Counted from the stretch's first letter, positions 34,281 through 43,060 are shown. The stretch is DNA of 64,000 nt from Sphingomonas hominis (GCF_013328205.1 NZ_JABULH010000001.1:62001-126000); one strand, 5' to 3'. Notes: generated from the sequence alone by a model not told the origin. Made by a program: numbers and translations.

Positions 34281-35333
34281 TTATTCAGCAGCCACCGTCG
34301 CCCCAAACATATCCGCCTCAGCCACCACATCCTCGTTCGCGGGCTTGGCGTCCTTCGCCTTCTTGCGCTTGTCGAACGCGTCCCAGACGTCGTTCCACTG
34401 GCCCTTGGTCGCGGCCTTCGAATATTCGGTCGCGCGGGTTTCGAAGAAGTTGGCGTGCTCGACACCGTTCAGCAGCGGGGTCAGCCAGGGGATCGGGTGC
34501 TCGTCGATCATGTAGATCGGCTTCAGCCCCAATTGCCCCATGCGCCAGTCAGCGATGTAGCGGATGTACTTCTTGATGTCCTTGGGCTTCATCCCCTCGA
34601 CCGGACCCATCTCGAACGCGAGGTCGATGAAATTGTCCTCCAGCCGGATCGTCGTCTGGCACACGTCGGCGATGTCGTCCTTGACCGCCTTGGTCAGGCA
34701 CTGACGCTCGGCGCAGAAGGCGTGGAACATGCGGATGATGCCCTCGCAGTGCAGGCTCTCGTCGCGCACCGACCAGCTGACGATCTGCCCCATGCCCTTC
34801 ATCTTGTTGAAGCGTGGGAAGTTCATCAGCATCGCGAAGCTGGCGAAGAGCTGGACGCCTTCGGTAAAGCCGCCGAACATCGCGAGCGTGCGGGCGATAT
34901 CCTCGTCGCTGTCGACGCCGAAGTTCTGCATGTAATCATGCTTGTCCTTCATCTCGGCATATTCGAGGAACGCGCCATACTCGCTCTCGGGCATGCCGAT
35001 CGTGTCGAGCAGGTGGCTGTACGCCGCGATGTGGACCGTCTCCATGTTGCTGAATGCGGTCAGCATCATCTTGATCTCGGTCGGCTTGAACACGCGGCCG
35101 TATTTCTCGTGGTAGCAATCCTGCACCTCGACGTCGGCCTGGGTGAAGAAGCGGAAGATCTGCGTCAGCAGGTTGCGCTCGTGATCGGTCAGCTTCTGCG
35201 CCCAGTCGCGGCAATCCTCGCCCAACGGCACTTCCTCGGGCAGCCAGTGAAGCTGTTGCTGGCGCTTCCAGAACTCGAACGCCCAGGGGTATTCGAACGG
35301 CTTGTACTGCTTGGAGGCGTGAAGGAGGGACAT
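34281..35333 (-). CDS. nrdB: ribonucleotide-diphosphate reductase, beta subunit
   Basis: A 350-residue class I small subunit that holds the di-iron/tyrosyl-radical cofactor. Iron ligands are seen in FTQADVEVQDCYHEKYG, SNMETVHIAAYSH (Glu and His) and SVRDESLHCEGI (Glu and His). The start is ATG 35333 with GGAGG upstream. The alpha subunit nrdA is not in this window. Two small membrane-protein genes lie just upstream and the AT-rich orphan pair lies 11 bases downstream. Confidence 0.95.
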   Translation of the reverse strand: MSLLHASKQYKPFEYPWAFEFWKRQQQLHWLPEEVPLGEDCRDWAQKLTDHERNLLTQIFRFFTQADVEVQDCYHEKYGRVFKPTEIKMMLTAFSNMETVHIAAYSHLLDTIGMPESEYGAFLEYAEMKDKHDYMQNFGVDSDEDIARTLAMFGGFTEGVQLFASFAMLMNFPRFNKMKGMGQIVSWSVRDESLHCEGIIRMFHAFCAERQCLTKAVKDDIADVCQTTIRLEDNFIDLAFEMGPVEGMKPKDIKKYIRYIADWRMGQLGLKPIYMIDEHPIPWLTPLLNGVEHANFFETRATEYSKAATKGQWNDVWDAFDKRKKAKDAKPANEDVVAEADMFGATVAAE

Positions 35334-35338
35334 GGGGG

Positions 35339-35548
35339 TTACTCCGAGATGATGGTGTTGAGGTGGTGGCCGGCGACGCCGAGCGTCAGCGCGCCGAGGA
35401 AACAATCGCGCGCACCCGCGAGCGCGGCACGGGTGGGGGCCGCGCGCGGCAGGTGGCGGCGGCGAAGCTGCACGAGGCCGAGCGCGAACAGCAGCGCGCC
35501 CGCGACCAGCAGCGCGACCGTGGCGAACAGGGCGAGCGGATGCCTCAT
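35339..35548 (-). CDS. small membrane protein upstream of nrdB
   Basis: A 69-residue protein from ATG 35548. One hydrophobic helix (LALFATVALLVAGALLFALG, about 5-24) precedes an Arg-rich loop (RRRHLPRAAPTRAA), then a second, weaker hydrophobic stretch (CFLGALTLGVAGHH). It overlaps the preceding small gene by four bases and ends five bases before the nrdB start. No family recognised; its position suggests co-expression with nrdB. Confidence 0.65.
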   Translation of the reverse strand: MRHPLALFATVALLVAGALLFALGLVQLRRRHLPRAAPTRAALAGARDCFLGALTLGVAGHHLNTIISE

Positions 35549-35778
35549 CGGCCCACGCCCTGCACGTTCGCGGTTAACGAGTCTTCTGCGCTCCACTCGC
35601 GCATCGCGGTCGCGCTCATCGCCAGCACGATGCCGCCCGCCAGCAGCATGATGCCGACCATGCGGAACACATAGACCTTGGCCGGGCCGCTCGGCCGCGT
35701 GAGCGCGAGCAGCAGCCCGGCGCCGATCAGCGCGAGCACGGCGGCGACCGCGTACATGATGATGACCGACCAGCTCAT
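35545..35778 (-). CDS. small membrane protein, first gene of nrdB group
   Basis: A 77-residue protein from ATG 35778 with two hydrophobic segments (SVIIMYAVAAVLALIGAGLL and VFRMVGIMLLAGGIVLAMSA). An upstream extension without membrane character is rejected. Its stop overlaps the next small gene by four bases. No domain is recognised. It is divergent from the DUF2171 gene. Confidence 0.65.
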   Translation of the reverse strand: MSWSVIIMYAVAAVLALIGAGLLLALTRPSGPAKVYVFRMVGIMLLAGGIVLAMSATAMREWSAEDSLTANVQGVGR

Positions 35779-35882
35779 GCCGCGCGTGGCCGTGCGACCG
35801 ACGACGCTTCGACCACGGGCGATGCGACCAACCGCGCGATCGTGCGTTCGGCACCCGACCCCATCAACCAAGGAGTGACACG

Positions 35883-36131
35883 ATGGTCGACGCCAGCCAG
35901 ATCCAGGAACATGCCGAAATCATCGGCGCAGACGGCACGCATGTCGGCACCGTCGACAAGGTCGAGGGTGACCGTATCAAGCTGACCAAGAACGACTCGC
36001 CGCAGACCGAGGACGGGCAGGGCGCGAAGCACCATTACATCTCGCTCGGCCTGGTGGCCGACGTCGAGGACGGCAAGGTCCGCCTGTCGGCGAACGGCGC
36101 GGAAGCGGTGCAGTTCGAAGAAACCGAGTAA
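35883..36131 (+). CDS. DUF2171 domain protein
   Basis: An 82-residue protein from ATG 35883. The PRC-barrel-like DUF2171 pattern is clear: EHAEIIGADGTHVGTVDKVE at the start, GDRIKLTKNDSPQTEDGQG in the middle, and HHYISLGLVADVEDGKVRLS at the end. These small acidic proteins often respond to general stress; the molecular role is unknown. It has its own terminator. Confidence 0.9.
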   Translation: MVDASQIQEHAEIIGADGTHVGTVDKVEGDRIKLTKNDSPQTEDGQGAKHHYISLGLVADVEDGKVRLSANGAEAVQFEETE

Positions 36132-36161
36132 GCGCGCACCGCCCAGGCGGTAACGCGAGCG

Positions 36162-36207
36162 AGCCCCGGTTCGTGCATCCCCGGCGGGTGCATGCGCCGG
36201 GGCTTTC
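36162..36207 (+). terminator. hairpin terminator after DUF2171 gene
   Basis: Outer stem AGCCCCGG (36162-36169) pairs with CCGGGGCT (36197-36204), followed by TTTCC. The loop includes GTGCAT repeats that could form an inner arm. Confidence 0.75.
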
Positions 36208-36788
36208 CATGTCCGGCGTAGGCAAGCGAAAGGCGTGCGGCGACGCGGCGCGTGCGTGCCCGATCCCCTCGCTCGTCCGTCCATGCTGACCACCTGCGGC
36301 TCCCGATCATGCGCCGACACACGTCCGGTGGACGTCGTTCGACACCGACGCATATTACGGGAATGGCGCAGCCGCTGCCACCCCGCATGCGTCGCGCGAG
36401 GGTGCTTTTTCTGTGAGTAAATTCGATATCTAGGTGTTGGTGCGTGATTGAAGCGCAATATCTAGTGATTGCGGAACCGTCGCCGGCGTGGCCGTTCTGC
36501 GCGCGCTTCGACCGGTGTACCGGCTATGTTCCTGCCGTGCACGTCCTGCGACTCGCGTAGGTGCGGCGTAGCTGTGGCAGATTTCACCGACATCCACTCA
36601 CCGTCATCCCGGACTTGATCCGGGATCCCGCTGCCTTCTCCGACCTCGTCAGAGAAGCGGGGTCCCGGACCAAGTCCAGGCCGACGAGAGGGTGAGGGGC
36701 GAACCGGTCGAGAAGTGCCCCAGACTACGACCAGCCATTGACGCCGCAACGCAACGCCCGCGCAGATGCACCCGCGCGGGCTCGGCGA
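36208..36788. other. gene-free gap between convergent genes
   Basis: No supported gene. It contains inverted-repeat locus 7 at 36601-36689. The stretch 36415-36470 is locally AT-richer, with ATATCTAG repeated near 36426 and 36459, but no gene or clear promoter is seen there. Confidence 0.5.
36601..36689. repeat. dispersed inverted repeat, locus 7
   Basis: The left arm is CGTCATCCCGGACTTGATCC followed by GGGATCCCGCT; the right arm is GGGGTCCCGGACCAAGTCCA. It is one of the best-preserved left arms. Confidence 0.78.
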
Positions 36789-37475
36789 TCAGCGCGCCGC
36801 GTAGGCGTAGGGGACGAGCGGCTCGCCGCAGCGCTTGACGTTATACTCGCTGCCCTTCCAGCACGCTTTCTCGAACCGCGGCAGCGTCGCCGGGCTGGGC
36901 TGGCCAATGCGCACGATCGCCTGGTCACCCCACGGCGTCAGGCTGTTGCGCAGCTCGCGCATCCGATCCAGCGACAATTGCGTGAACTGCCCGCGCGGCA
37001 GGAACAAGGCGTCGCGCCCGATGTCGCCCGCCACGCGGCAGAAGTTGAACTGCGAATTGACCGTCGCGAAACCCGAATAGGTCCGCGTGCCGAACTGGTC
37101 GAGCGCCTGCTGGCTGGCGCGCGGGTTCTTGTTGTTGACGCGGACGAAGTATTTGGTGAGCGTGTCGTAGGACGACTTGAGCTCGTCCTTGTGGTCGGTC
37201 AGCAGCGCATTGTAGTTGTCGACCGTCAGCAGCGTCGGCTCGAACTGGCATTGCAGCGCCGCGACGTTCAACGCGGCGCGCATGTTCCACGCCACGCTGG
37301 CGCGCTGTTCCGCCGTTGTCGCGCCGGGCAGCAACTGGCCGATATCGGCCTCGGTCCCGGTCACCGCGGCTCCGCTCAGATCCTTGTGCTTCAGGTAGAA
37401 TTGCGCCGACGCCGACACGCTAGACAACGCCAAAACGGTTGCGGCGCCCAGGCCGACGAACCGAACCAACGACAT
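36789..37475 (-). CDS. secreted protein of unknown function
   Basis: A 228-residue protein from ATG 37475. The signal peptide is about 1-24 (GLGAATVLALSSVSASAQ). The mature part is mainly helical with paired cysteines: ALQCQFEPTLL, FNFCRVAGDIG, EKACWKGSEYNVKRCG. Segments ALLTDHKDELKSSYDTLTKY and PRASQQALDQFGTRTY are visible. I do not recognise a named domain. A periplasmic location is inferred from the signal peptide and cysteines. Confidence 0.78.
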   Translation of the reverse strand: MSLVRFVGLGAATVLALSSVSASAQFYLKHKDLSGAAVTGTEADIGQLLPGATTAEQRASVAWNMRAALNVAALQCQFEPTLLTVDNYNALLTDHKDELKSSYDTLTKYFVRVNNKNPRASQQALDQFGTRTYSGFATVNSQFNFCRVAGDIGRDALFLPRGQFTQLSLDRMRELRNSLTPWGDQAIVRIGQPSPATLPRFEKACWKGSEYNVKRCGEPLVPYAYAAR

Positions 37476-37804
37476 GAATGTAACTCCTCGCCCGCAGCGG
37501 CCCCGACCGTGCCCCGTGATCGGCGCTTTTACCAACGTTGGTTAACGCGCCCAAGCGTTTTCTGCCACGATTCCGCTGCGTTCCATCGCAAAAGCGAGAA
37601 GCGATCGGAACGTGCACGCAACGATGTGGCAAGTGTCAGCCGGGCCCGATCATCGCTGCGCGCGGGCTCATCTGCTGCTCCAATCTGAGGATGCGGACGT
37701 GCCGCCTCGCTGGCATTCATCTCGGCACTGCAACGCCGAAAGAAGCGGAGTGCCGCGAGCGAACACCGGGATCTAGCAGAGCGGTGTCAGAGTGCTTCAT
37801 CTTA

Positions 37805-37879
37805 TCGTCATCCCGGACCCTGCTACCTCCTCCTGCTGTTCCCAAGAAGCGGGATCCTGGATCGAGTTCGGGGCGACCG
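37805..37879. repeat. dispersed inverted repeat, locus 8
   Basis: The left arm is shortened (CGTCATCCCGGACC); the right arm is GATCCTGGATCGAGTTCGGG. It lies between tandem minus-strand genes. Confidence 0.65.
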
Positions 37880-37957
37880 GGCAACGCGTGCCAAACTGGT
37901 CGAACATCGCTCTAGCTCCGCAACAGCAACCGGGCGAGGAGGCGCGGCGCACACGAA

Positions 37958-37987
37958 AAAGGCCGCCCGGTCGCCCGGACGGCCTTT
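37958..37987 (-). terminator. rho-independent terminator of Met-rich lipoprotein gene
   Basis: AAAGGCCG pairs with CGGCCTTT around an inner GC-rich arm. On the minus strand it is followed by a run of T (TTTTTCG). It lies 28 bases past the stop at 38015. Confidence 0.85.
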
Positions 37988-38014
37988 CACACGATAATCG
38001 CCGTGACCGGCAGA

Positions 38015-38299
38015 TTACATCGCGTTGGTGGTCGTGGTGGTCGACATGGTGTTCGACATCATCATGTCGTTGCCGCCCATGCCGGCGCCCATCGTGTCGT
38101 TGGCCATCATGCCGCCGTTCATGCTGCCGTCGACGGCGGTCATGTTGTCGGACATCGTGTCCATGCCCTCGGTGGCGTTCATGTCGGTGATCATGGTGTT
38201 GTCGGTGGTGGTCTCGGTCTTCGAACCGCATGCCGAAACGGCGAGCGCAGCTGCTGCGATGGTCGAGCCGGTCAGAACCTTGGTGATGATGGCACGCAT
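38015..38299 (-). CDS. methionine-rich small lipoprotein
   Basis: A 94-residue protein from ATG 38299. The signal peptide ends in a lipobox (AVSAC, Cys about 24). The mature part has an extreme composition: 16 Met in the whole protein, most in short NxM, DxM and GMM units such as NGGMMANDTMGAGMGGNDMM, then a Thr run. There is no folded domain. Met clusters of this kind can bind Cu(I) or Ag(I), so periplasmic copper buffering is a reasonable guess, not shown. The gene is monocistronic. Confidence 0.78.
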   Translation of the reverse strand: MRAIITKVLTGSTIAAAALAVSACGSKTETTTDNTMITDMNATEGMDTMSDNMTAVDGSMNGGMMANDTMGAGMGGNDMMMSNTMSTTTTTNAM

Positions 38300-38390
38300 G
38301 AATTTGCTCCCTAGACTGTAGATTTGGAGACCGTTGGGGTCATGGAAATACCCAAATCAGGCTTGATGGTAATCGGTACGCGACCACCCC

Positions 38391-39056
38391 TCAAGCCTCG
38401 ATTTCACGGGGACAAGAAAGGCTTTGGAGAAAAGGTCGTCGCGTGAACGCCAGCGCCGCGTCGAAAGTTGCATGATCCACCGGCTTTTGAAGCGCTTGCG
38501 CGCTCGTGACCGGATAATCGGCGATGCCGCACGGCACGATCCCGCCGAAATGCGACAGGTCGGGCGCCAGATTGACCGCGAACCCGTGCAGCGTCACCCA
38601 GCGGCGCACGCGAATCCCGATCGCGCCGATCTTGGCCTCCTGCCCGTTCAGGTCGTGGGCCCAGATGCCGATACGGCCAGGCGCGCGAAAGCTCTCGATC
38701 CCGACGTGGCGGAGCGCCGCGATCACCCAGCCTTCCACGGCGTGAACGAAGCAGCGTACGTCGCGCCCACGCTTGTTCAGATCGAGCACGAGATAACCGA
38801 CGCGCTGCCCGGGGCCATGATAGGTATAACGCCCGCCACGCCCCGCCGGCATGACGGGAAAGCGCGGATCGACCAGCTCGGCCGGGTCGGCGCTGGTGCC
38901 CGCGGTATAGACCGGTGGATGTTCGAGCAGCCAGATCAGCTCGCGCGCCGTGCCCACAGCGACCGCCGCCGCGCGCGCCTCCATCTCGGCCAGCGCGGTG
39001 TCGTACGGCGTCAGCCCCGGCGTCACGCGCCATTCAATATCGTCGATCCCGTCCAC
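38391..39056 (-). CDS. lipB: octanoyl-[ACP]:protein N-octanoyltransferase
   Basis: A 221-residue enzyme that transfers octanoate from acyl carrier protein to lipoyl domains, the first step of lipoate synthesis. Motifs are [40 protein letters not shown], the Lys-containing [20 protein letters not shown] with the catalytic Lys, and the Cys in [18 protein letters not shown] 39056 gives the usual family length; a longer upstream frame does not look like lipB. Confidence 0.93.
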   Translation of the reverse strand: MDGIDDIEWRVTPGLTPYDTALAEMEARAAAVAVGTARELIWLLEHPPVYTAGTSADPAELVDPRFPVMPAGRGGRYTYHGPGQRVGYLVLDLNKRGRDVRCFVHAVEGWVIAALRHVGIESFRAPGRIGIWAHDLNGQEAKIGAIGIRVRRWVTLHGFAVNLAPDLSHFGGIVPCGIADYPVTSAQALQKPVDHATFDAALAFTRRPFLQSLSCPREIEA

Positions 39057-39520
39057 GCGGCCCAGATGCGACGCGCGGCGCGGAAGCGCAACCGGTGCGG
39101 CAGGTGGTGCGCGCGGGCGTGCACGACCTTGGCCTACCGTCGGCATCAGGGCGCTTGCTACGCGCGACGCGGGGGACGGGTGTCACGTCCGGCGCACCTG
39201 CTTGGCTCTGCAACGAGCCGCACGCGCACACGGGCTGCCAGTGAGAGGCAGGCCTGAAATCGTTTGTGCGACGGGCGTTGCACGTGCCCGTGAAAGAATC
39301 ACGTAACCTCAAGTTCTCGCGGTGGATGTGCCGACCTCTCGAACGTCCCTCAGTAAACCCCACACCCCAGCAGCTCGGCCCGCCGCCACGACAGGCAAGG
39401 CTCGCACGCGACCGCAGATCATTGGCAAGCCGGCGACGGATCGGCTAGGCCGGAGGCAAGCGACCGTGTCCGCAGCCGTGCGGGCGGTGGCTGGTGTCGG
39501 AACGAACGGGGGTGACGATA
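39057..39520. other. gene-free gap between divergent genes
   Basis: No supported gene or repeat was found. Some frames are open in all strands but lack ribosome sites and domains. It should hold the promoters of lipB and of the membrane protein at 39521. Confidence 0.45.
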
Positions 39521-40378
39521 GTGCGCATGGGGCTCGTTTGGGACCGCACGATGGACGTGCTGCGCGGACGCGGCGGCATCCTGGCGCAACTGGCGGCGTT
39601 GTTCCTGTTCGTCCCCGGCGTGGTGAGCGCCATCGTCAGTAGCCTCGCGACCCCGGCCACGCCGCTCGCCGCCGTCGCCTCGCTGGTGTCGATCGTGGCA
39701 AGCGTGCTGTTGATCGCGGGCGTGCTGGCGATCACTGCGGTGGCGAGCGACCCCGCGGTGGACACCGCGCGCGCGATCCGCATTGCGGGTGCGCGGTTGT
39801 TGCCCGCACTGGGCGCGATCGCGCTGATCGGCGTGGCCTTGTTCGCCGTTCTGATCCCGATCATGCTGCTGATCGTGCAAGCGGGCGCGACCGTTGATCC
39901 CACCAACGGCACCTTCAGCTTCGCGCGGGCGAGCGGCGACGCGCTCAACCTGGCCGGCATCGCTGCGCTGCTCGCAATGATCGCAGGTCTGTGGCTGACC
40001 GCCAAGCTCGTGCCGCTGTTAGCGGTGATCGTCAACGAGCGGCGCGGGATCGGCGCCTTTGCACGCAGCTTCCGCCTGACGCGCGGGTCGGCGCTGCGGC
40101 TGGTCGGCGTCGTCATCCTCTATGCTATCGTCGTGGTCGTAAGCGTTATAGCGGTGACCACGGTAGTTGGCGCCGTGGCGTGGCTGCTGCTCGGCCCTGG
40201 CGCGCTCAACAGCGTCAAATTCGTGACCAGCGTCGCGTCGTCTGCGGTCACCGCGCCGCTGACGGTCGTGCAGTCGGTGTTCTACACCCGCTTCTACGTC
40301 GCTGCGTGCGAGCGCGAGGCGCCGGCAGCTGGCATAGGGGCAGCAGGTGCCGCGACGGACGCGCATCCCCTGACATGA
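39521..40378 (+). CDS. multi-pass membrane protein
   Basis: A 285-residue protein. The start is uncertain between GTG 39494, GTG 39521 (GGGGG eight bases upstream) and ATG 39527; I use 39521. About six hydrophobic segments are seen, for example LAQLAALFLFVPGVVSAIVS, LVSIVASVLLIAGVLAITAV and LVGVVILYAIVVVVSVIAVT. The loop RRGIGAFARSFRLTRGS recalls the glycerophosphoryl-diester-phosphodiesterase membrane-domain proteins. Function is unknown. A second membrane protein of like character follows 10 bases later. Confidence 0.8.
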   Translation: MRMGLVWDRTMDVLRGRGGILAQLAALFLFVPGVVSAIVSSLATPATPLAAVASLVSIVASVLLIAGVLAITAVASDPAVDTARAIRIAGARLLPALGAIALIGVALFAVLIPIMLLIVQAGATVDPTNGTFSFARASGDALNLAGIAALLAMIAGLWLTAKLVPLLAVIVNERRGIGAFARSFRLTRGSALRLVGVVILYAIVVVVSVIAVTTVVGAVAWLLLGPGALNSVKFVTSVASSAVTAPLTVVQSVFYTRFYVAACEREAPAAGIGAAGAATDAHPLT

Positions 40379-40388
40379 TCCGCATTCC

Positions 40389-41135
40389 ATGACGCTCACC
40401 TTTTCGCGCCTGCTCGCCGACGCCTGGACCCTGTTCCGGCGCGAGGCCGATTTGATCGGGCGGCTCGCGCTGCCCTTGGTCGTGTTCCCCGCCTTTGCGG
40501 TGCAATTGTTGTGCGATCCCTTGCCGCCGCTGCCGCCCGCGCCGCGCGACCAGCCGATGCTGGAAGCGTGGATCGCGCAGGTCGGAATGTGGGGACAGGC
40601 GAACGCGATCTGGTACCTGCTCGCCGACGCGATCGGCGTGTTCGGGCTGGCCGCGATCGCGATCCTGCTGCTCGACCCCGATCGCCCGGTGGTGGCGGAC
40701 GCGCTTCGCACCGCCGCGCGGCGGTTCGTGCCCTTCGCGGTCGCCAGTCTGTTGGTCGCGATCCCCGTCGGGCTCGGCATGTGGTTCTTCGTGCTGCCGG
40801 GCTTGTGGGTGCAAGGGCGGCTGGCGGCGGCGTTCCCGCTGCTCGCGCGCGCGACGCGGCCGAATGCCGCGCAGGCGGTGCGCGTCAGCTGGCGCGCGAC
40901 GCGCGGCGCAGGCTTCGCGCTAGCGGGCGCGGTGGTGTCGGTGTTCCTGCTGCAATGGCTCGCGATCGTGCCGCTGCTGTCGGCCGACGAGTGGCTGCGC
41001 CAACCCGGCAATGACAATCCGCTGGTGCTGAGCTTGGTGAACGCGGCGGTGGCGCTGCTCGGCGGCGCGTATCACGTCGCGGTGCTGATGATCGGCGTCG
41101 CCGCCTATCTGCGGCTGGCGAGGCGCGGTACCTGA
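40389..41135 (+). CDS. multi-pass membrane protein, partner of preceding gene
   Basis: A 248-residue protein from ATG 40389 with about six hydrophobic helices (FRREADLIGRLALPLVVFPA, LADAIGVFGLAAIAILLLD, FALAGAVVSVFLLQWLAIVP). PLLARATRPNAAQAVRVSWR resembles the amphipathic loop of its upstream neighbour, so the two may be distant relatives that act together. Its 3' end overlaps the convergent GNAT gene by 31 bases. Function unknown. Confidence 0.82.
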   Translation: MTLTFSRLLADAWTLFRREADLIGRLALPLVVFPAFAVQLLCDPLPPLPPAPRDQPMLEAWIAQVGMWGQANAIWYLLADAIGVFGLAAIAILLLDPDRPVVADALRTAARRFVPFAVASLLVAIPVGLGMWFFVLPGLWVQGRLAAAFPLLARATRPNAAQAVRVSWRATRGAGFALAGAVVSVFLLQWLAIVPLLSADEWLRQPGNDNPLVLSLVNAAVALLGGAYHVAVLMIGVAAYLRLARRGT

Positions 41136-41698
41136 AGCGCGGCATCCTCAGGTAGCAGTCCGAGCGCGCGCGGATCGGTGAAGGTCTCGATCGTGCGCCT
41201 GACCGCGACGAACCCTTGCGCGCGGTAGAAGTTGAGCGCCGACGGATGGTCGAGCGTGCAGGTGTTGAGCGCGACACGGGCCACGCCCGGCACCCAGGCG
41301 CGCGCCAGCGTTTCCGCCATGAGCCAGCGGCCCAGCCCCTTGTTGGTCAACTCGGGCACCAGCGCGAAATAGCCGATCTCGCACTGACCATCGTGGCGGA
41401 AGTCGAGCTCGACCATGCCGACCTCGATCCCCGCCGGGTCCACCGCGGCGAACACCTGTACGCGCGGATCATGGATAATTGCGAGGAGCGCCGCATCGTC
41501 CATCACCAGCCGCGAAAACCACAGCCAGCGCGCGCCGACGCGGCGGAACAGTTCGCGATACTTGTCCGGCGCGGGCTCGGCCCAGCGCACGAGCCGGAGC
41601 GGCGAGGAGGGCGTGGGGCGCAGCGGCGGGCGCCGCACCATCTCCAGCGTGGTGACGATCGTCGCCAGCTCACCGTCCGCGACCGGGATCAGCGCCAC
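41105..41698 (-). CDS. GNAT family N-acetyltransferase
   Basis: A 197-residue protein from GTG 41698, with GAGG upstream. The GNAT core is at about 75-165: VFAAVDPAGIEVGMVELDFR (motif D/beta4), the acetyl-CoA loop in ALVPELTNKGLGRWLMAETL (a QxxGxG/A variant, here TNKGLG), and VALNTCTLDHPSALNFYRAQ with the usual Asn-Phe-Tyr. Substrate is unknown. It lies six bases after hemF and overlaps the convergent membrane-protein gene. Confidence 0.88.
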   Translation of the reverse strand: MALIPVADGELATIVTTLEMVRRPPLRPTPSSPLRLVRWAEPAPDKYRELFRRVGARWLWFSRLVMDDAALLAIIHDPRVQVFAAVDPAGIEVGMVELDFRHDGQCEIGYFALVPELTNKGLGRWLMAETLARAWVPGVARVALNTCTLDHPSALNFYRAQGFVAVRRTIETFTDPRALGLLPEDAALQVPRLASRR

Positions 41699-41704
41699 TT
41701 CGCC

Positions 41705-42547
41705 TCAGTCCCAATTCGCGACCGGGGGCAGGCTCATCAGGATCGCGTCAATATTGCCGCCGGTCTTCAACCCGAACAACGTGCCGCGATCGTAGACGAG
41801 GTTGAACTCGGCATAGCGCCCGCGCCAGCGGCGCTGCTCGGCCAGATCGTCAGCGGTGAAGGCGTCGTTCATGCGCCGTCTGACGATCCGTGGATACGTG
41901 TCGAGGAACGCGCGCCCGACATCCTTGGTGAACGCCAGATCGCGGGCGAAGTCGCTCTCGAGGTGATCGTAGAAGATGCCGCCGACGCCGCGATGCACCT
42001 TGCGGTGGGGGATGTAGAAATATTCGTCCGCCCACTCCTTGAACCGCGGGTAGTAACCCGCGTCGTGGCGCTCGCACGCGGCCCTCAGCGTCGCGTGGAA
42101 GTCCGCGGTATCCTCCGCCACCGGCAGCGGCGGGTTGAGGTCCGCGCCGCCGCCGAACCACTGCTTGGTGGTACGCAGGAAGCGCGTGTTCATGTGCACC
42201 GCGGGGACGTGCGGGTTGGCCATGTGCGCGACGAGGCTGATGCCGGTCGCGAAGAAGCGCGGGTCCTCGCCCGCGCCGTGGATCGTGCGCCCGAACTCGC
42301 CCTCGAACGTGCCGCCGACTGTGGAGACGTTGACGCCGACCTTCTCGAACACGCGGCCCTTCATCACGCCGCGTACGCCCCCGCCGCCGGGATCGCCCGA
42401 CGGGTCGGCGCGGTCCCAGGCGAGATAGTCGAACGTCGCATCCGACCCCGCCTCGCGCTCGATCGCCTCGAACTCGGCGCAGATCAGGTCGCGCAGATGC
42501 TCGAACCAGGAGCGGGCTTGGGTCTGTTGGTCGTCGAGCTGGAACAT
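41705..42547 (-). CDS. hemF: oxygen-dependent coproporphyrinogen III oxidase
   Basis: A 280-residue haem biosynthesis enzyme that oxidatively decarboxylates coproporphyrinogen III. Signature segments are VFEKVGVNVSTVGG, ISLVAHMANPHVPAVHMNTR with conserved His residues, WFGGGADLNPPLP, FKEWADEYFYIPHRKVHRG and RRWRGRYAEFNLVYDRGTLF. It supplies haem for the cytochromes encoded 0.7 kb away. Start ATG 42547. Likely co-transcribed with the GNAT gene. Confidence 0.96.
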   Translation of the reverse strand: MFQLDDQQTQARSWFEHLRDLICAEFEAIEREAGSDATFDYLAWDRADPSGDPGGGGVRGVMKGRVFEKVGVNVSTVGGTFEGEFGRTIHGAGEDPRFFATGISLVAHMANPHVPAVHMNTRFLRTTKQWFGGGADLNPPLPVAEDTADFHATLRAACERHDAGYYPRFKEWADEYFYIPHRKVHRGVGGIFYDHLESDFARDLAFTKDVGRAFLDTYPRIVRRRMNDAFTADDLAEQRRWRGRYAEFNLVYDRGTLFGLKTGGNIDAILMSLPPVANWD

Positions 42548-42613
42548 GGGGCTGCGCTTAGCGGGCGAGGGGCCCCCGCGTCGAGGCGGCAGAATGTCTC
42601 ACGTTGCTCGACT

Positions 42614-43060
42614 CTAGGGCCACGCGTCCGTCTGCCTGAGCGCCTCGCCCAGGATCATCGCGCACGACACCGCAACGTTCAACGAGCGCATGCCGCTACG
42701 CATCGGCACGCGCACGCGCAGGTCGGCGCGCGCGTGCACGTCGGCCGGCACGCCCGCGCTTTCCGAGCCGAACAGCAGCACGTCGTCCGCCGCATACGCC
42801 GCTTGCGTGTAGGGCACCGCGCCGCTGGTCGTCGCCAGCACCAGCCGGCCCCTCGCGGTGGCAACGAACGCCTCCCAGTCGACGTGGCGCGTCACGCTCG
42901 CCGCCGCGGCGTAATCCATGCCCGCCCGCGCCAGCGCGCGGTCGCTCCACGGAAAGCCCATCGGCTCGATCAGGTCGACGCCCACGCCCATGCACGCCGC
43001 CAGCCGCAACATGGTACCGACATTGCCCGCGATATCGGGTTGAAACAGCGCAATACGCAT
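42614..43060 (-). CDS. trmL: tRNA (cytidine/uridine-34-2'-O)-methyltransferase
   Basis: A 148-residue SPOUT-fold enzyme that methylates the wobble base of tRNA-Leu. The N-terminus RIALFQPDIAGNVGTMLRLA, the middle LLFGSESAGVPADVHA, and the C-terminal knot VPMRSGMRSLNVAVSCAMIL are typical. Start ATG 43060. It is divergent from petA. Confidence 0.93.
   Translation of the reverse strand: MRIALFQPDIAGNVGTMLRLAACMGVGVDLIEPMGFPWSDRALARAGMDYAAAASVTRHVDWEAFVATARGRLVLATTSGAVPYTQAAYAADDVLLFGSESAGVPADVHARADLRVRVPMRSGMRSLNVAVSCAMILGEALRQTDAWP

Larger units (their letters stand above)
37476..38014. other. gene-free gap with repeat and terminator
   Basis: No supported gene. The left part should carry the promoter of the gene at 36789-37475. 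Inverted-repeat locus 8 is at 37805-37879 and a terminator at 37958-37987. Confidence 0.5.
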
